Shown: positions 6,448-15,609, counted from the first letter of the stretch. The stretch: DNA of 63,366 nucleotides from an uncultured Marvinbryantia sp. (GCF_905201705.1 NZ_CAJKOX010000027.1:1-63366), one strand, 5' to 3'. Translations and numbers: made by a program. The notes: generated from the letters alone by a model not told the origin.

Positions 6448-7779
6448 TCACAGCGTCGGCATCAGCTTCCGGTTCAGAACCAGCGCCAGTACAAACGCCG
6501 CCGCATCCGCCACCGCCTGCGCGCACTGAACGCCACGGATACCGAAGAAAAACGGCAGGATCAGCACCGCGGGCAGAAAGAAGATTCCCTGTCTGGAGGC
6601 CGCGAGCACGCTTGCCGGAACGGTGCGCCCGATCGTCTGAAACAACATATTGTTCAGAATGATCCAGCCCGTGAGCGGCAGCGTGACGCATTGCATACGC
6701 AGCGCCAGGGTGCCGATCTCGATAACCTCCAGATCGTCTTTGCGGAAGATCGCAACCAGATCGCCGGAAAAGACAAAGCCGAGGATAGCGAGCACGATCA
6801 GCACGCCCGTCGCCAGCTTCACACAGAACCAGAACGCTTCCTTTACGCGCTTAATGTTGCCTGCGCCGTAATTGAAGCCGCAGACCGGCTGGAAGCCCTG
6901 CCCGAAGCCGATCACTGTGGAGCCTGCAAAGAATGCGATGCGCATCACGATAGACATTGCCGCGATCGCCGCGTCGCCGTAAGGACCCGCCGCCAGATTC
7001 AGCGCAACCGTGGCGAGACTAGCAAGTCCCTGCCGGCAGAGCGAGGGCAGTCCGCCGCCGAAGATCTGCCCGATCAGTGACGGCAGATATTTCATGTTCT
7101 TCATGCGCAGCGGAACGCAGTTTGATACCTTCATTCCGACAAGCAGCAAAACAAAGGACACAAGCTGGCTGAGGATCGTCGCCCAGGCCGCGCCTGCGAT
7201 TCCCATATCAAACACGAAAATAAATACCGGGTCCAGGATCACATTGAGCACCGCTCCGGTTGTGATCCCGATCATTGCATAAAACGCACTGCCCTGAAAA
7301 CGCAGCAGATTGTTCATTGTCAGCGACGCCGTCATGTACGGAGCCCCGATAAGGATCACGCTCAGATACTGCTTGGTGTAGGGAAGAATTGTGTCGGTGG
7401 AGCCGAGAATGCGAGACAGCGGCTCCAGAAAAAGCTGTCCGCCGATCAAAATAAACAGACCACAGACAAGCGAAGAAAAAAAGCCGCAGGAAGCAAGATG
7501 CTCCGCCTCGTCAATCTTCTGTGCGCCGAGCTTGCGCGATACGGAGTTGCCGGAGCCGTGACCGAATAAAAAGCCGAGCGCCTGTATGATGGACATCAGC
7601 GGAAATACGACACCAACCGCCGCCGTAGCGCTGGTGCCGAGCTTTCCAACGAAAAAAGTGTCCGCCATATTATAAAATGAAGTAATCAGCATACTGATGA
7701 TCGTCGGCACCGAAAGCCGCGCGATCAGACCCGGTATCGGCGCCGTCGCCATCATGTGTTGTTTTTCTGCCTGTGTCAT
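6448..7779 (-). CDS. MATE family multidrug/cation antiporter
   Basis: 443 residues with about 12 membrane helices in two MATE halves, for example SVPTIISMLITSFYNMADT near the start and the matching GGGLPSLCRQGL at the second half. It is closest in style to the MepA-like branch of Na+/H+-driven drug exporters. The substrate is unknown. AAAGGGGA precedes the ATG at 7779. A hairpin at 7817-7838 separates it from the upstream DUF1622 gene, so it is probably transcribed alone. A second, distinct MATE gene is at 39726. Confidence 0.9.
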   Translation of the reverse strand: MTQAEKQHMMATAPIPGLIARLSVPTIISMLITSFYNMADTFFVGKLGTSATAAVGVVFPLMSIIQALGFLFGHGSGNSVSRKLGAQKIDEAEHLASCGFFSSLVCGLFILIGGQLFLEPLSRILGSTDTILPYTKQYLSVILIGAPYMTASLTMNNLLRFQGSAFYAMIGITTGAVLNVILDPVFIFVFDMGIAGAAWATILSQLVSFVLLLVGMKVSNCVPLRMKNMKYLPSLIGQIFGGGLPSLCRQGLASLATVALNLAAGPYGDAAIAAMSIVMRIAFFAGSTVIGFGQGFQPVCGFNYGAGNIKRVKEAFWFCVKLATGVLIVLAILGFVFSGDLVAIFRKDDLEVIEIGTLALRMQCVTLPLTGWIILNNMLFQTIGRTVPASVLAASRQGIFFLPAVLILPFFFGIRGVQCAQAVADAAAFVLALVLNRKLMPTL

Positions 7780-7816
7780 TATCCCAAAATCCCCTTTCCT
7801 TAAGCATAGCGAAACA

Positions 7817-7838
7817 AGAGCCTGCCAGGGCAGACTCT
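7817..7838 (-). terminator. intrinsic terminator after DUF1622 gene
   Basis: AGAGCCTGCC and GGCAGACTCT form a stem of about nine pairs with a G-T wobble; TGTTTC follows on the minus strand. Confidence 0.5.
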
Positions 7839-7875
7839 TACAAGTACACGGTTCTTTCCGTGATGGTTTTCCTGT

Positions 7876-8220
7876 TTACGATTCCTTATGCAGCTTATCC
7901 TCCACTTCTTTTTCCTCCTGCCGGATCTCCCAGTGAATGAGGAAGGTAAGTGCGGCGCGCAGCACAATAATACCGGCAACAATAGCGATCTCTTTCCACT
8001 CACGCACGACAACGGTGCGCAAAATCTCGCTGCCAAGCTTAAACTCCAGCCCCATGGCAAGCCCTTTTGCCAGATAAATTCTGGTGTCAGGTCTGCGCGT
8101 GACATATTTATAAAGACTGACCAGACTTGTGCAGATGATCACACCGACGCCGATATATTCAAAGATCAAGATGCCGCATTCTACCAGAAACTCCAGCAGC
8201 GAATTTAAAAAAGCTATCAT
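7876..8220 (-). CDS. DUF1622 family membrane protein
   Basis: 114 residues with three hydrophobic segments (about 8-36, 60-70 as a weak one, and 77-95). The middle has RIYLAKGLAMGLEFKLGSEILRT, the DUF1622 signature, split here by a short loop. Function of the family is unknown to me. Ends in a charged EIRQEEKEVEDKL tail on the cytoplasmic side. It stands between a NUDIX gene and a MATE gene on the same strand, with gaps that do not demand co-transcription. Confidence 0.8.
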   Translation of the reverse strand: MIAFLNSLLEFLVECGILIFEYIGVGVIICTSLVSLYKYVTRRPDTRIYLAKGLAMGLEFKLGSEILRTVVVREWKEIAIVAGIIVLRAALTFLIHWEIRQEEKEVEDKLHKES

Positions 8221-8261
8221 TTTCCGCCCATCCTTATCATATGCAGGATTCTTCCTAATGT

Positions 8262-8834
8262 CTAGTATACAGACTGAAAAGCGGCGTTGTCAAGCCTGCT
8301 TTTCGGCAGCATCTCCAGCTCCTCCGTAAAAATGCAGTTCGGGATGGTGTTTTCGCGCACCGCCGCCTTACATTCCTCCAGATTCATCCAGCACACGCTC
8401 TCCACCTCGGATGCCTGCAGCGTCAGATTTTCCGGCTCCACATCTCTCCAGACACAGTACACATTGCTCACCTGGTAATCGTTGAATGGTTTTCCATGAA
8501 ATTTTGCCTCAAAATGAAATCTGCGCTGCCCGCAGTAAATCAGCTCTTCCACTTCCACCAGAAGTCCCAGCTCCTCACGCAGTTCCCGGATCGCGGAGGG
8601 AACGAAATCCACGCCTGCCGGAATATGGCCGGCGCTGGAGATGTCATAGCAGCCGGGATACGAATCCTTATTCTTGCTGCGCTTCTGCAGGAGCACCTCC
8701 GTTCCGTTTTTGCCCTCACGCATCAGCCAGACATGGGAGGTACGGTGACGTATCCCTTTTCTGTGCGCCGTCTCCCGCTCGACTGTCTCTCCCGTCGGGC
8801 AGCCATTTTCATCTACGATATCCAGTAATTCCAT
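8262..8834 (-). CDS. NUDIX hydrolase (IPP-isomerase-like branch)
   Basis: 190 residues. N-terminal LLDIVDENGCPTGETVER and HRTSHVWLM are typical of the NUDIX branch that includes YfcD and IPP isomerase. The Nudix box around GHIPAG...REELGL keeps the REXXEE core (RELREE), but the first glutamate of G-x5-E is valine. IPP isomerases and their relatives vary at this box, so the substrate (a nucleotide or prenyl diphosphate) cannot be given. Transcribed with or just after the AEC transporter, 33 bases away. Confidence 0.85.
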   Translation of the reverse strand: MELLDIVDENGCPTGETVERETAHRKGIRHRTSHVWLMREGKNGTEVLLQKRSKNKDSYPGCYDISSAGHIPAGVDFVPSAIRELREELGLLVEVEELIYCGQRRFHFEAKFHGKPFNDYQVSNVYCVWRDVEPENLTLQASEVESVCWMNLEECKAAVRENTIPNCIFTEELEMLPKSRLDNAAFQSVY

Positions 8835-8867
8835 TTCGGTTCCTCCTGCATCATTTTTCCTGCGCTG

Positions 8868-9791
8868 TTACAGACTATACACTACGATTGCCGCGTAAAG
8901 CGCCACCGTAACCAGCGTATGTACGGAGAGCGTGGTGGCAACATATTCTCCATCTTTTCCAACATCGGAGAAAATCGGTATGATAAACGGCGCGGGGAGC
9001 GCATAGAGTACCATCAGCGCGATCTCCAGTTCCTTATCGAAAGGAAAGATGCGGAAAATAACCAGATTGCTGACAAGCAGCAGCGCGCCCATAATGACAA
9101 GGCGCAGCACGATCGTTTTAAGAACCGGCAGGAACAGTTCCTTTTTCAGATTCAGCTCGTAGCCGACCATCAAAAGAACGACCGCACTGACCGGCGCCGT
9201 AATCATACTGACGACAGACTTCACAATACCGCCTGCCGCCGAATTCATGACAACATTTCCCACTCCCGCCGCTCCAAGCACGATCCCGAACACCATACCA
9301 AGAAAGCATTTGTTGGAAATCATATTTTTCAGCAGCTTTTCCGCCTTCACCTCGCCGCCGTCCACAGAAGTAAGCAGCCCCAGCCATACGGTATATGCAA
9401 ACACCGTCTGCCCAAGATCGACTGCCGCAAAGCCCGACTGGCTGCCTGTGATCAACCCGTAGAGGGCATAGCCGAGCATCCCGCCCTCTGCACTGGCAAC
9501 AAGAAACGGCAGATATTTTCCATAAGGCTTTACCAGCGGACGCAGCAGAAAGCCAAGTGCGATCGCCGCCCCAAAGCCCAGATAAACCACCAGAAAAACT
9601 ACCACCACACGCAGACTGTAGCTGGCAGTAAAAAACGCATTAAACAGCACTACCGGCAGCATGATGTCCCCCAGAAGCGCCTTTAGTCCTTTCAGGCCAT
9701 TCATATCAAAAATCTGTCTGCGGTTGCAGAAATAACCGATACCGATCATTAGAAGTACCGGCAGAACCATCTCAACTACCCGTAATCCCAT
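8868..9791 (-). CDS. AEC (auxin efflux carrier) family transporter
   Basis: 307 residues, about ten membrane helices in two inverted halves. Family marks include LLMIGIGYFCNRR at the start and the cytoplasmic loop with EKLLKNMISNK. Bacterial members export or import small organic acids; the substrate here is unknown. ATG at 9791 follows GGGAGAAG and is preferred to an upstream GTG. An extended -10 promoter (9827-9835) sits about 36 bases before the start. Confidence 0.85.
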   Translation of the reverse strand: MGLRVVEMVLPVLLMIGIGYFCNRRQIFDMNGLKGLKALLGDIMLPVVLFNAFFTASYSLRVVVVFLVVYLGFGAAIALGFLLRPLVKPYGKYLPFLVASAEGGMLGYALYGLITGSQSGFAAVDLGQTVFAYTVWLGLLTSVDGGEVKAEKLLKNMISNKCFLGMVFGIVLGAAGVGNVVMNSAAGGIVKSVVSMITAPVSAVVLLMVGYELNLKKELFLPVLKTIVLRLVIMGALLLVSNLVIFRIFPFDKELEIALMVLYALPAPFIIPIFSDVGKDGEYVATTLSVHTLVTVALYAAIVVYSL

Positions 9792-9826
9792 ACTCTTCTC
9801 CCTTATCACATTTTCGCGTTACCTGT

Positions 9827-9835
9827 ATTATACCA
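9827..9835 (-). promoter_or_regulatory. extended -10 promoter of AEC gene
   Basis: On the minus strand TGG-TATAAT gives a perfect -10 with the TGn extension. The -35 region falls in the lsrF terminator stem and is poor, which the extension may offset. Confidence 0.5.
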
Positions 9836-9837
9836 CA

Positions 9838-9862
9838 TCAGACGGGAGGAACTCCCGTCTGA
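9838..9862. terminator. terminator of the lsr operon
   Basis: TCAGACGGGAG and CTCCCGTCTGA form a perfect 11-pair stem with a three-base loop, 14 bases after the lsrF stop codon. The T-tract is better on the plus strand, but its place after lsrF suggests use on the minus strand. Confidence 0.65.
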
Positions 9863-9875
9863 TTGTTTTAGCCTT

Positions 9876-10754
9876 TTAATGAATTGCGTCGAGATAAAAC
9901 TCGTATGCTTCCTTGTCTGTAAATCCTTCATGCACAATCTTTGCAACCGCCTGTGCCATCTCTACCGGATGCTCGCTCTGGAAAATATTTCTTCCCATAT
10001 CGACGCCTCTTGCGCCCTTGGAGATTACGGTATACGCAAGATTGAGCGCCTCCGGCTCCGGAAGCTTCTTTCCCCCTGCCACAACAATCGGAACCGGACA
10101 CGCTGCAACGATCTCCTCGAAGTTATCACAATTATAAGTTTTTACAAGCTGAACGCCCATCTCTGCCACAATTCTTGTCGCCAGCTTAAAGAAACGGTCG
10201 GTGCGCGCCATATCCTTTCCAACCGCAACGACGCCCAGCGTCGGAATGCTGTAGCGCATACCCGCATTGATCACTTTTGAAAGATTGTCAATGCTGGAGA
10301 GCTGTCCGTCCGCGCCGATAAAAGTCTGTACTGCCATGCAGTCTGCGTTCATACGGATCGCATCCTCAATGTCTACCGCAACCACCTCGTGCGACAGATC
10401 ATCATTCAGCATAGAGGACCCGGAGGATACACGCAGTGCAATGCCCTTCGTGATCTGGGGCGGCACACAGGTGCGGATAGCTCCTCTTGTTCCCATAAAT
10501 ACGTCAACATACGGCGCCAGCTTCGGAAGAAGCAAATCAAGCCGCTCCAGACCGGCCGTCGAGCCCATGAAATATCCATGGTCAAACGCAAACATTACAG
10601 AATTCCCACTCTTAGGGTTGAAAATATTGGAAAGGTGCTTCTGCATTCCCCAGTCGAGATTATTTGCCCCCTTTACGTAAAAGCCCTCATTATTCGCAAA
10701 CGGAATATCTACCTTATAATCTTTCGCTACCTTAAGTCCGTCTTTATCTGCCAT
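9876..10754 (-). CDS. lsrF: 3-hydroxy-5-phosphonooxypentane-2,4-dione thiolase
   Basis: 292 residues, matching LsrF length. A class I aldolase-like TIM barrel that in enterobacteria transfers an acetyl unit from isomerised phospho-AI-2 to coenzyme A. Lys205 in QLVKTYNCDNFEE lines up with the catalytic lysine of Escherichia coli LsrF. FAFDHGYFMGS and GARGVDMGRNIFQ are family motifs. Last gene of the leftward lsr operon, 136 bases after lsrB, with an intrinsic terminator and a possible promoter in that gap. LsrF acts after LsrG in the known pathway, yet no lsrG is visible here. Confidence 0.93.
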   Translation of the reverse strand: MADKDGLKVAKDYKVDIPFANNEGFYVKGANNLDWGMQKHLSNIFNPKSGNSVMFAFDHGYFMGSTAGLERLDLLLPKLAPYVDVFMGTRGAIRTCVPPQITKGIALRVSSGSSMLNDDLSHEVVAVDIEDAIRMNADCMAVQTFIGADGQLSSIDNLSKVINAGMRYSIPTLGVVAVGKDMARTDRFFKLATRIVAEMGVQLVKTYNCDNFEEIVAACPVPIVVAGGKKLPEPEALNLAYTVISKGARGVDMGRNIFQSEHPVEMAQAVAKIVHEGFTDKEAYEFYLDAIH

Positions 10755-10829
10755 TCGTTCTCCTCTTTTCTTAATAAGTTTTCACCTGCTTTTCCGCGGG
10801 CTGCGCATCCTCGCGGAAATCACGATTGC

Positions 10830-10858
10830 ATTATACCTGAAAAAGGCTGCTGCAAGCA
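10830..10858 (-). promoter_or_regulatory. possible internal promoter of lsrF
   Basis: On the minus strand a perfect TATAAT (10835-10830) lies about 76 bases before lsrF. A weak -35 (TTGCTT-like) falls within the loop of the lsrB terminator, 17-18 bases upstream. It would let lsrF be made when the operon is stopped at that terminator. Confidence 0.35.
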
Positions 10859-10869
10859 ACAGCCTTTTT
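10840..10869. terminator. intrinsic terminator between lsrB and lsrF
   Basis: AAAAAGGCTG and CAGCCTTTTT form a perfect ten-pair stem with A and T tracts on both sides, so it can work on either strand. Inside the lsr operon it would lower lsrF relative to the binding-protein gene. Confidence 0.65.
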
Positions 10870-10890
10870 CGGTAAATTTCAAGTCAAACC

Positions 10891-11961
10891 TTAGAAGTTG
10901 TAATTATCCATGTTGCTTTCGTCGAAGATCGCACGCTCCGGAAGAAGCACAACACCATTGTTTGTGTCTGCCGTTGCAGCGCCCTCTGCGATACTGTCAT
11001 TTGCCTCAACAGTTACATCGCCGATTTCCGGAATGGAAATGGTATCGCCAACTGCCACTTCGTTGCCAGCTGCAAGGTAAGCTGCTACATAGCATCCCAT
11101 AGCGCCCTGGATCTTGCAGTCCCAGAGACCCCATTCATAGAGAACGCCTGCTTTGCAGTATTCCTTGATGGAATTCGGGGAAGCGAAACCGGTGATCGTA
11201 ATGTCGTCTTTGGTAAGGCCTGCGTTCTGGGCTGCCTGAAGCTGTCCCGGAAGAGCCGTGGAGTCGTTGCAGATAATGAGGTCAACATCTGCATGGTCTG
11301 CAAGTACGGCAGCACCAACCGTAACAGCCTTCTCAGAATCCTGTTCACTGTAGTAGTTTTCCGGCGCTACATTTTCCCAGTTCGGATAGGTTTCCTTAAT
11401 GTAAGCTTCACCGGCCACCTGCCAGGAGTTCTGGTCAGTTACAGTAGCCTGTGAGTAGTGCCAGCAGTATTTGATCGCATCCGCTGCCGGGTCTTTGCCG
11501 CGTTTTGTCAGAGCGTCAACGCCCATATCAACCAGCATCTTGCCAAGAACCTCCGGGGTTCCCTGCGATACCATCAGCGCACGGTCTTCTACATTTGCGT
11601 CAGAGTCCCATGTGCAGACGGTGATGCCTGCGTCCGCCGCTTCCTTCAGCGCATCCGATACGCCCGCCGCGTCAACGGTGGAGATACAGATCGCGTCAAC
11701 ACCCGTGTTGATCGCCTGATGAATAACCTCTACCTGCTCGGCAGCGCCTGCTACGGAGTTGCCCATGTACTCAACGGTAATTCCCCATTTTTCTGCGTAC
11801 TCCTGGGCGCCGTCGTTTGCAGACTCGAAGAATGCATTTCCTGTCAGCTTCGGGATAAAAGCAACGGTCATTCCCTCAACAGACTCGCTTGCGAAGCATG
11901 TCATTGCTCCTCCGGCTACCATAGCTGTCGCCAGCATTCCAGCCAAAACCTTTTTCATCAT
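10891..11961 (-). CDS. lsrB: AI-2 ABC transporter substrate-binding protein
   Basis: 356 residues. A Sec signal peptide (about 1-25) precedes a periplasmic-binding-protein type I domain. LsrB marks are plain: IPKLTG with Lys38, TWDSD with Asp119/121, TVTDQNSW with Asp176-Gln177, ALPGQLQA with Pro238, and GLWDCKIQG. Four ligand-contact positions of Salmonella LsrB are thus kept, but the alanine two after the proline is Gln240. No clear lipobox surrounds Cys22 (AMTC), unusual for a Gram-positive binding protein. High-copy component of the AI-2 importer; preceded by lsrD and followed by a terminator. Confidence 0.9.
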   Translation of the reverse strand: MMKKVLAGMLATAMVAGGAMTCFASESVEGMTVAFIPKLTGNAFFESANDGAQEYAEKWGITVEYMGNSVAGAAEQVEVIHQAINTGVDAICISTVDAAGVSDALKEAADAGITVCTWDSDANVEDRALMVSQGTPEVLGKMLVDMGVDALTKRGKDPAADAIKYCWHYSQATVTDQNSWQVAGEAYIKETYPNWENVAPENYYSEQDSEKAVTVGAAVLADHADVDLIICNDSTALPGQLQAAQNAGLTKDDITITGFASPNSIKEYCKAGVLYEWGLWDCKIQGAMGCYVAAYLAAGNEVAVGDTISIPEIGDVTVEANDSIAEGAATADTNNGVVLLPERAIFDESNMDNYNF

Positions 11962-12027
11962 AATTTCTTTTCCTCCTTTTTATAAAAGATTTTTATATAT
12001 CTAGGGTCCTTCCCCTAAACATCGTAT

Positions 12028-13056
12028 TTATGCCGCCTTCCTGTTTTTCTTCATCCTTGCAAGAAGGTTTGTGACCGACGGATGCGAACCGAGCGACCTT
12101 CCGAGCACCACCACCAGAAGCAGGATCCCCACCGGGATATCCAGGTACTGTGTGCCCACCTTGAAGCAAAGCGGAAGCCCGAATCTCAGCAGACCGATCA
12201 CCATGGATGCCAGCGCCGTTCCGATAACATTCCCCTTTCCTCCGGTGCTCAACGTGCCGCCAAGCACTACCGCCGTGATGATATTCAGCGTAAAATTAGA
12301 ACCGAGGTCACTCTTTGCCGTGCCAAGGTATGCCGTCAGAACAATACCCGCGACTGCCGCGCTCACAGCGGAAAGAACATAAGTACTCATAATCACCAGG
12401 CGCGTATTGATGCCGGAATATTCCGCCGCCTCCTGGTTTACGCCGACCAGGAACACTCTTCTTCCATATTTTGAGCGGTGAAGAATGATATAGGCGATCA
12501 CTGTCAGCGCCAGGAAAATCAACAGCTGGCTCGGTATCAGACCGAAAAGCTTATACTTCGATACAATTTTAAAATAATCCGGAAATCCGCTGATCCCCTG
12601 GTAGCTCGCCGTCGACGCCAGATTCGATACCAGCAGCGCGATCCCTGCGTACAGAAACTGACCTCCCAGAGTGACGACCATCGCCTGCACCCCGCAGTAC
12701 GCTACAAAGAACCCGGAAAGTGCGCCGCAGAGCGCCGCGATCACTACCGCAAGCAGAGCAGCCGCCCAGATATTGAACCCGAAGTCCTGCCAGGAAACGC
12801 CGATGATGATAGACGTCAGGCCTACGATCGAACCCGCCTGGATGTCGATACCGCCTGTGATCATAACAAACGTTACAAACAGGGAGATAATGCAGATCGA
12901 CATAAAATCATTCATACTGTTAAACAGCAGCGCCGGCCGCAGAAACTTTGGGTTTGCACTGCCGAAGATGATAAATTCAGCCACCAGAATACACAGCAGC
13001 ACCATCTCCCAGCTTTTCAGGAACTCTTTTATTCTTGTGGAAAAGGATTTTTTCAT
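12028..13056 (-). CDS. lsrD: AI-2 ABC transporter permease
   Basis: 342 residues, about nine to ten membrane helices. BPD_transp_2 fold; ITGGIDIQAGSIVGL in the first third and GTLSTGGKGNVIGT near the end are the permease EAA-like and coupling signatures of the sugar/AI-2 group. It begins one base after the lsrC stop, so the two are translationally coupled and probably form a heterodimeric channel with LsrA. Confidence 0.87.
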   Translation of the reverse strand: MKKSFSTRIKEFLKSWEMVLLCILVAEFIIFGSANPKFLRPALLFNSMNDFMSICIISLFVTFVMITGGIDIQAGSIVGLTSIIIGVSWQDFGFNIWAAALLAVVIAALCGALSGFFVAYCGVQAMVVTLGGQFLYAGIALLVSNLASTASYQGISGFPDYFKIVSKYKLFGLIPSQLLIFLALTVIAYIILHRSKYGRRVFLVGVNQEAAEYSGINTRLVIMSTYVLSAVSAAVAGIVLTAYLGTAKSDLGSNFTLNIITAVVLGGTLSTGGKGNVIGTALASMVIGLLRFGLPLCFKVGTQYLDIPVGILLLVVVLGRSLGSHPSVTNLLARMKKNRKAA

Positions 13057-14049
13057 TTACATCTCCTCCTTTCCCGCTGTACGCGCCGCCAGACGCTCCC
13101 TGCGGTTCTTCTCCGCCGTCCGCTTCTGCATCAGCGCGTCCACAACAACGATGGTGATCAGCATGATGCCCGTGATAGTATCGTCGTAGGTAGAGCCAAG
13201 CTCCATAAATACCAGCAGGCGGCTGATGCTCGCCATGATAACGGCTCCGATGGAAGCTCCGATCACGCTTCCCACGCCGCCCGAAAGACTGATGCCGCCG
13301 AGCACGCACGCCGCTACCGCTTTCATTTCATAGCCGTTTCCGGAAGTGGCAGTGATGAAACCGATCCTGGAGGAAAACACAATTCCGGAAATCGCCGCGA
13401 AAATACCGCAGATCACATATGCCACGACCTTTGTCTGTACCGCCGGGATGCCAACCAGCGTCGCGCCGCCCGGATTATCCCCGACTGCAGTAAAATATCT
13501 GCCCCGCTTCGTATTCTTCAGCAGGAGATGTACGATGACCACAGCGATCGCCGTCACGGTAAAGCAGATACTGATGTTCCCGATAAACGTATTTGTGTAA
13601 AGCTGCTTGAAGGATGCCGGCAGGTTTTCCACCCACGCACCGCCCGTGTACACATACATCATGCCGCGCATCACGCCGTTGGTGCCAAGGGTGAAGATAA
13701 GGGAGGGGACTCCCATCACCGCAACGCCCCAGCCGTTAAAAAGCCCGAACAGCACGCCGATCAGAATGCCTGTAATAAAGGCAAGCGCCCAATTCTGTCC
13801 ATCGCGCAGCATACACGATACAACCGTTGCCGTAAATCCAAGGTTTGCACCGACTGATACGTCGATCTCCCCGACGATAATGGCAAACGCCATACCAACA
13901 GAGATCAGAATATACACCACACTGTCGTTGAAGCACGCCACAATATTGTCTGCCGTGAGGAAGCTCGGATTCAGGATCCCAACGAGCACAAACAGCGCCA
14001 CGAGAAACAGAAAGCTGCTGAGCTCCCGTATTTTCAATAACCGCTTCAT
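13057..14049 (-). CDS. lsrC: AI-2 ABC transporter permease
   Basis: 330 residues and about nine to ten membrane helices. EIDVSVGANLGF and GISLSGGVGSVIGA correspond to the conserved motifs of LsrC/RbsC-type permeases. The ATG overlaps the lsrA stop by 4 bases and its stop abuts lsrD. Gene order A-C-D-B-F is that of the enterobacterial lsr operon, which supports naming this copy LsrC rather than a ribose permease. Confidence 0.87.
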   Translation of the reverse strand: MKRLLKIRELSSFLFLVALFVLVGILNPSFLTADNIVACFNDSVVYILISVGMAFAIIVGEIDVSVGANLGFTATVVSCMLRDGQNWALAFITGILIGVLFGLFNGWGVAVMGVPSLIFTLGTNGVMRGMMYVYTGGAWVENLPASFKQLYTNTFIGNISICFTVTAIAVVIVHLLLKNTKRGRYFTAVGDNPGGATLVGIPAVQTKVVAYVICGIFAAISGIVFSSRIGFITATSGNGYEMKAVAACVLGGISLSGGVGSVIGASIGAVIMASISRLLVFMELGSTYDDTITGIMLITIVVVDALMQKRTAEKNRRERLAARTAGKEEM

Positions 14050-15557
14050 GCTCCCACCCCCTCATTCTTTGTGATGCCAAAGGATGCAGCCATCAGATTA
14101 TCCTGATTAATCTCTTCTCCTTTAAATTCTCCATTGATCCTGCCCTGGCATACTGTCATGACGCGATCAGAAAGCTCAACGATTTCTTCCATATCCGAGG
14201 AAATCAGGAGCACTGACACTCCCTGGTTCCGGAGCTGGTGGATGATCGCGTACACATCGCCCCTGGCTGCCGCGTCGATCCCGCGCGTCGGCTCATCGAG
14301 AATGACAAGCTTCGGCGATGTGGAGAGACTGCGCCCGATCACGACTTTCTGCTGGTTTCCGCCCGAGAGACTGCCAACCGTCTGATCCTGCCCGGTCACC
14401 TTGATGCGAAAGTCGTCGATGTACTTCTGCGTCATATTGTATTCCGCTTTACGGTTCAGAAGAAAGCTGCCCATCGGTTTTTCTCCAAGCATGGCGCTGG
14501 TCGTGTTTGCCGCCACATCGCTGAGCTTGAATAATCCATGATAGTGGCGGTCCTCCGGCACATAATTCAGTCCCGCCTCCATTACTTTTCTGGTAGAAAG
14601 CCCGGTAATATCGTTTCCGTCCAGAATCGCTTTTCCGCCGAGCACCTTATCCTTGCCGAATACCGTGGTGGCAAGCTCTGTTCTGCCCGCGCCGATCACT
14701 CCGGCAAGTCCGAGAATCTCTCCCGGATAAACCTTCAGGGAAATATCGCTGAAGCCATAGCCGCTGAAATGCTGCAGTTCAAAGACAGGCTTCTGACTGT
14801 AATCCACACCCTTTAGCTGATCCTTTAATTTGTTTTCCTTATCCTGCACATCCGGAGGAAGCAATCCCTTCACAAGCGCTTCCCGCGTAAATTCCTCCAC
14901 CGGTCCGCGCACCGGGATCTTTCCGTCTCTCATGATCGCAACGTCTGTGGCGATCTCAAAAACCTCCGCCAGACGGTGCGTGATATAAATAATGCCGATG
15001 CCCTTTTCCCGCAGCTCGTTCACACTTTTGAACAGGCTTTTTACCTCGTCGAATGTGAGCGCGCTGGTCGGCTCGTCCAGAATCAGTATCTGTGCGTGTC
15101 TCAGAAGACCTCTTAATATCTCGACCATCTGCTGCTCCGCAATGGAAAGGCTGCCCGCTTTTCTGTTTAAGTCCAGATTCCAGCCGATCTCCCTGATCAG
15201 CTCCGTCAGTTCCCTGCCCAGCTCCGCCGGCTTTTTACTGAAACCGATGATGATATTTTCCTTTACCGTCATATTCGGAAAAAGCATCGGTTCCTGCGGC
15301 ACCATATAAATCCCGCTTGCAAGCGCCGCACTGGTTTTGTTGGAAGTAACCTTTTCGCCTCTGACAAAAATCTCGCCGCTGTCGTGCTGGTAAATGCCCA
15401 TGATGATTTTCATCAGCGTACTCTTCCCGGCGCCGTTGCCGCCGATCAGCGCAAGAACCTCTCCCTCACACAGCTCCAGGCTGATTCCCTTCAGTACCTC
15501 ATTCATGCCGAAAGCCTTATGTACATTTTTTATCGTTAAAAGCGCTTTCCCGGACAA
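14046..15557 (-). CDS. lsrA: AI-2 ABC transporter ATP-binding protein
   Basis: 503 residues with two ATPase domains in tandem, as in LsrA/RbsA. Domain 1 (about 1-240) has GGNGAGKSTLMK, LSIAEQQ and LILDEPTSAL. Domain 2 (about 250-495) has a degenerate Walker A GVIGAGRTELA, LSGGNQQK and LVILDEPTRGID. Start: a TTG at 15557, 4-7 bases after AAAGGAGGAGG, is preferred to an upstream in-frame TTG that overlaps that site. First gene of the lsr operon, with a good promoter at 15610-15639 facing the lsrR promoter. Confidence 0.9.
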   Translation of the reverse strand: MSGKALLTIKNVHKAFGMNEVLKGISLELCEGEVLALIGGNGAGKSTLMKIIMGIYQHDSGEIFVRGEKVTSNKTSAALASGIYMVPQEPMLFPNMTVKENIIIGFSKKPAELGRELTELIREIGWNLDLNRKAGSLSIAEQQMVEILRGLLRHAQILILDEPTSALTFDEVKSLFKSVNELREKGIGIIYITHRLAEVFEIATDVAIMRDGKIPVRGPVEEFTREALVKGLLPPDVQDKENKLKDQLKGVDYSQKPVFELQHFSGYGFSDISLKVYPGEILGLAGVIGAGRTELATTVFGKDKVLGGKAILDGNDITGLSTRKVMEAGLNYVPEDRHYHGLFKLSDVAANTTSAMLGEKPMGSFLLNRKAEYNMTQKYIDDFRIKVTGQDQTVGSLSGGNQQKVVIGRSLSTSPKLVILDEPTRGIDAAARGDVYAIIHQLRNQGVSVLLISSDMEEIVELSDRVMTVCQGRINGEFKGEEINQDNLMAASFGITKNEGVGA

Positions 15558-15609
15558 GAAGCCTCCTCCTTTCGTCAAATGTTTTCATTTAGAAATAATG
15601 TTTGAGTAT

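Noticed and set aside
5758..7080. 440-codon open frame on the plus strand across nth and MATE
   Set aside because: It runs antisense to two clear genes, has no ribosome site and reads as low-quality His/Arg/Gln-rich protein. A shadow of GC-rich codon use.
12478..13857. 459-codon open frame opposite lsrC and lsrD
   Set aside because: Antisense shadow of two permeases with strong family motifs; no start site or domain.
15560..15600. Catabolite-response (cre-like) site before lsrA, ATGAAAACATTTGA
   Set aside because: It lacks the central CG and the terminal CA of the consensus; too weak by eye.
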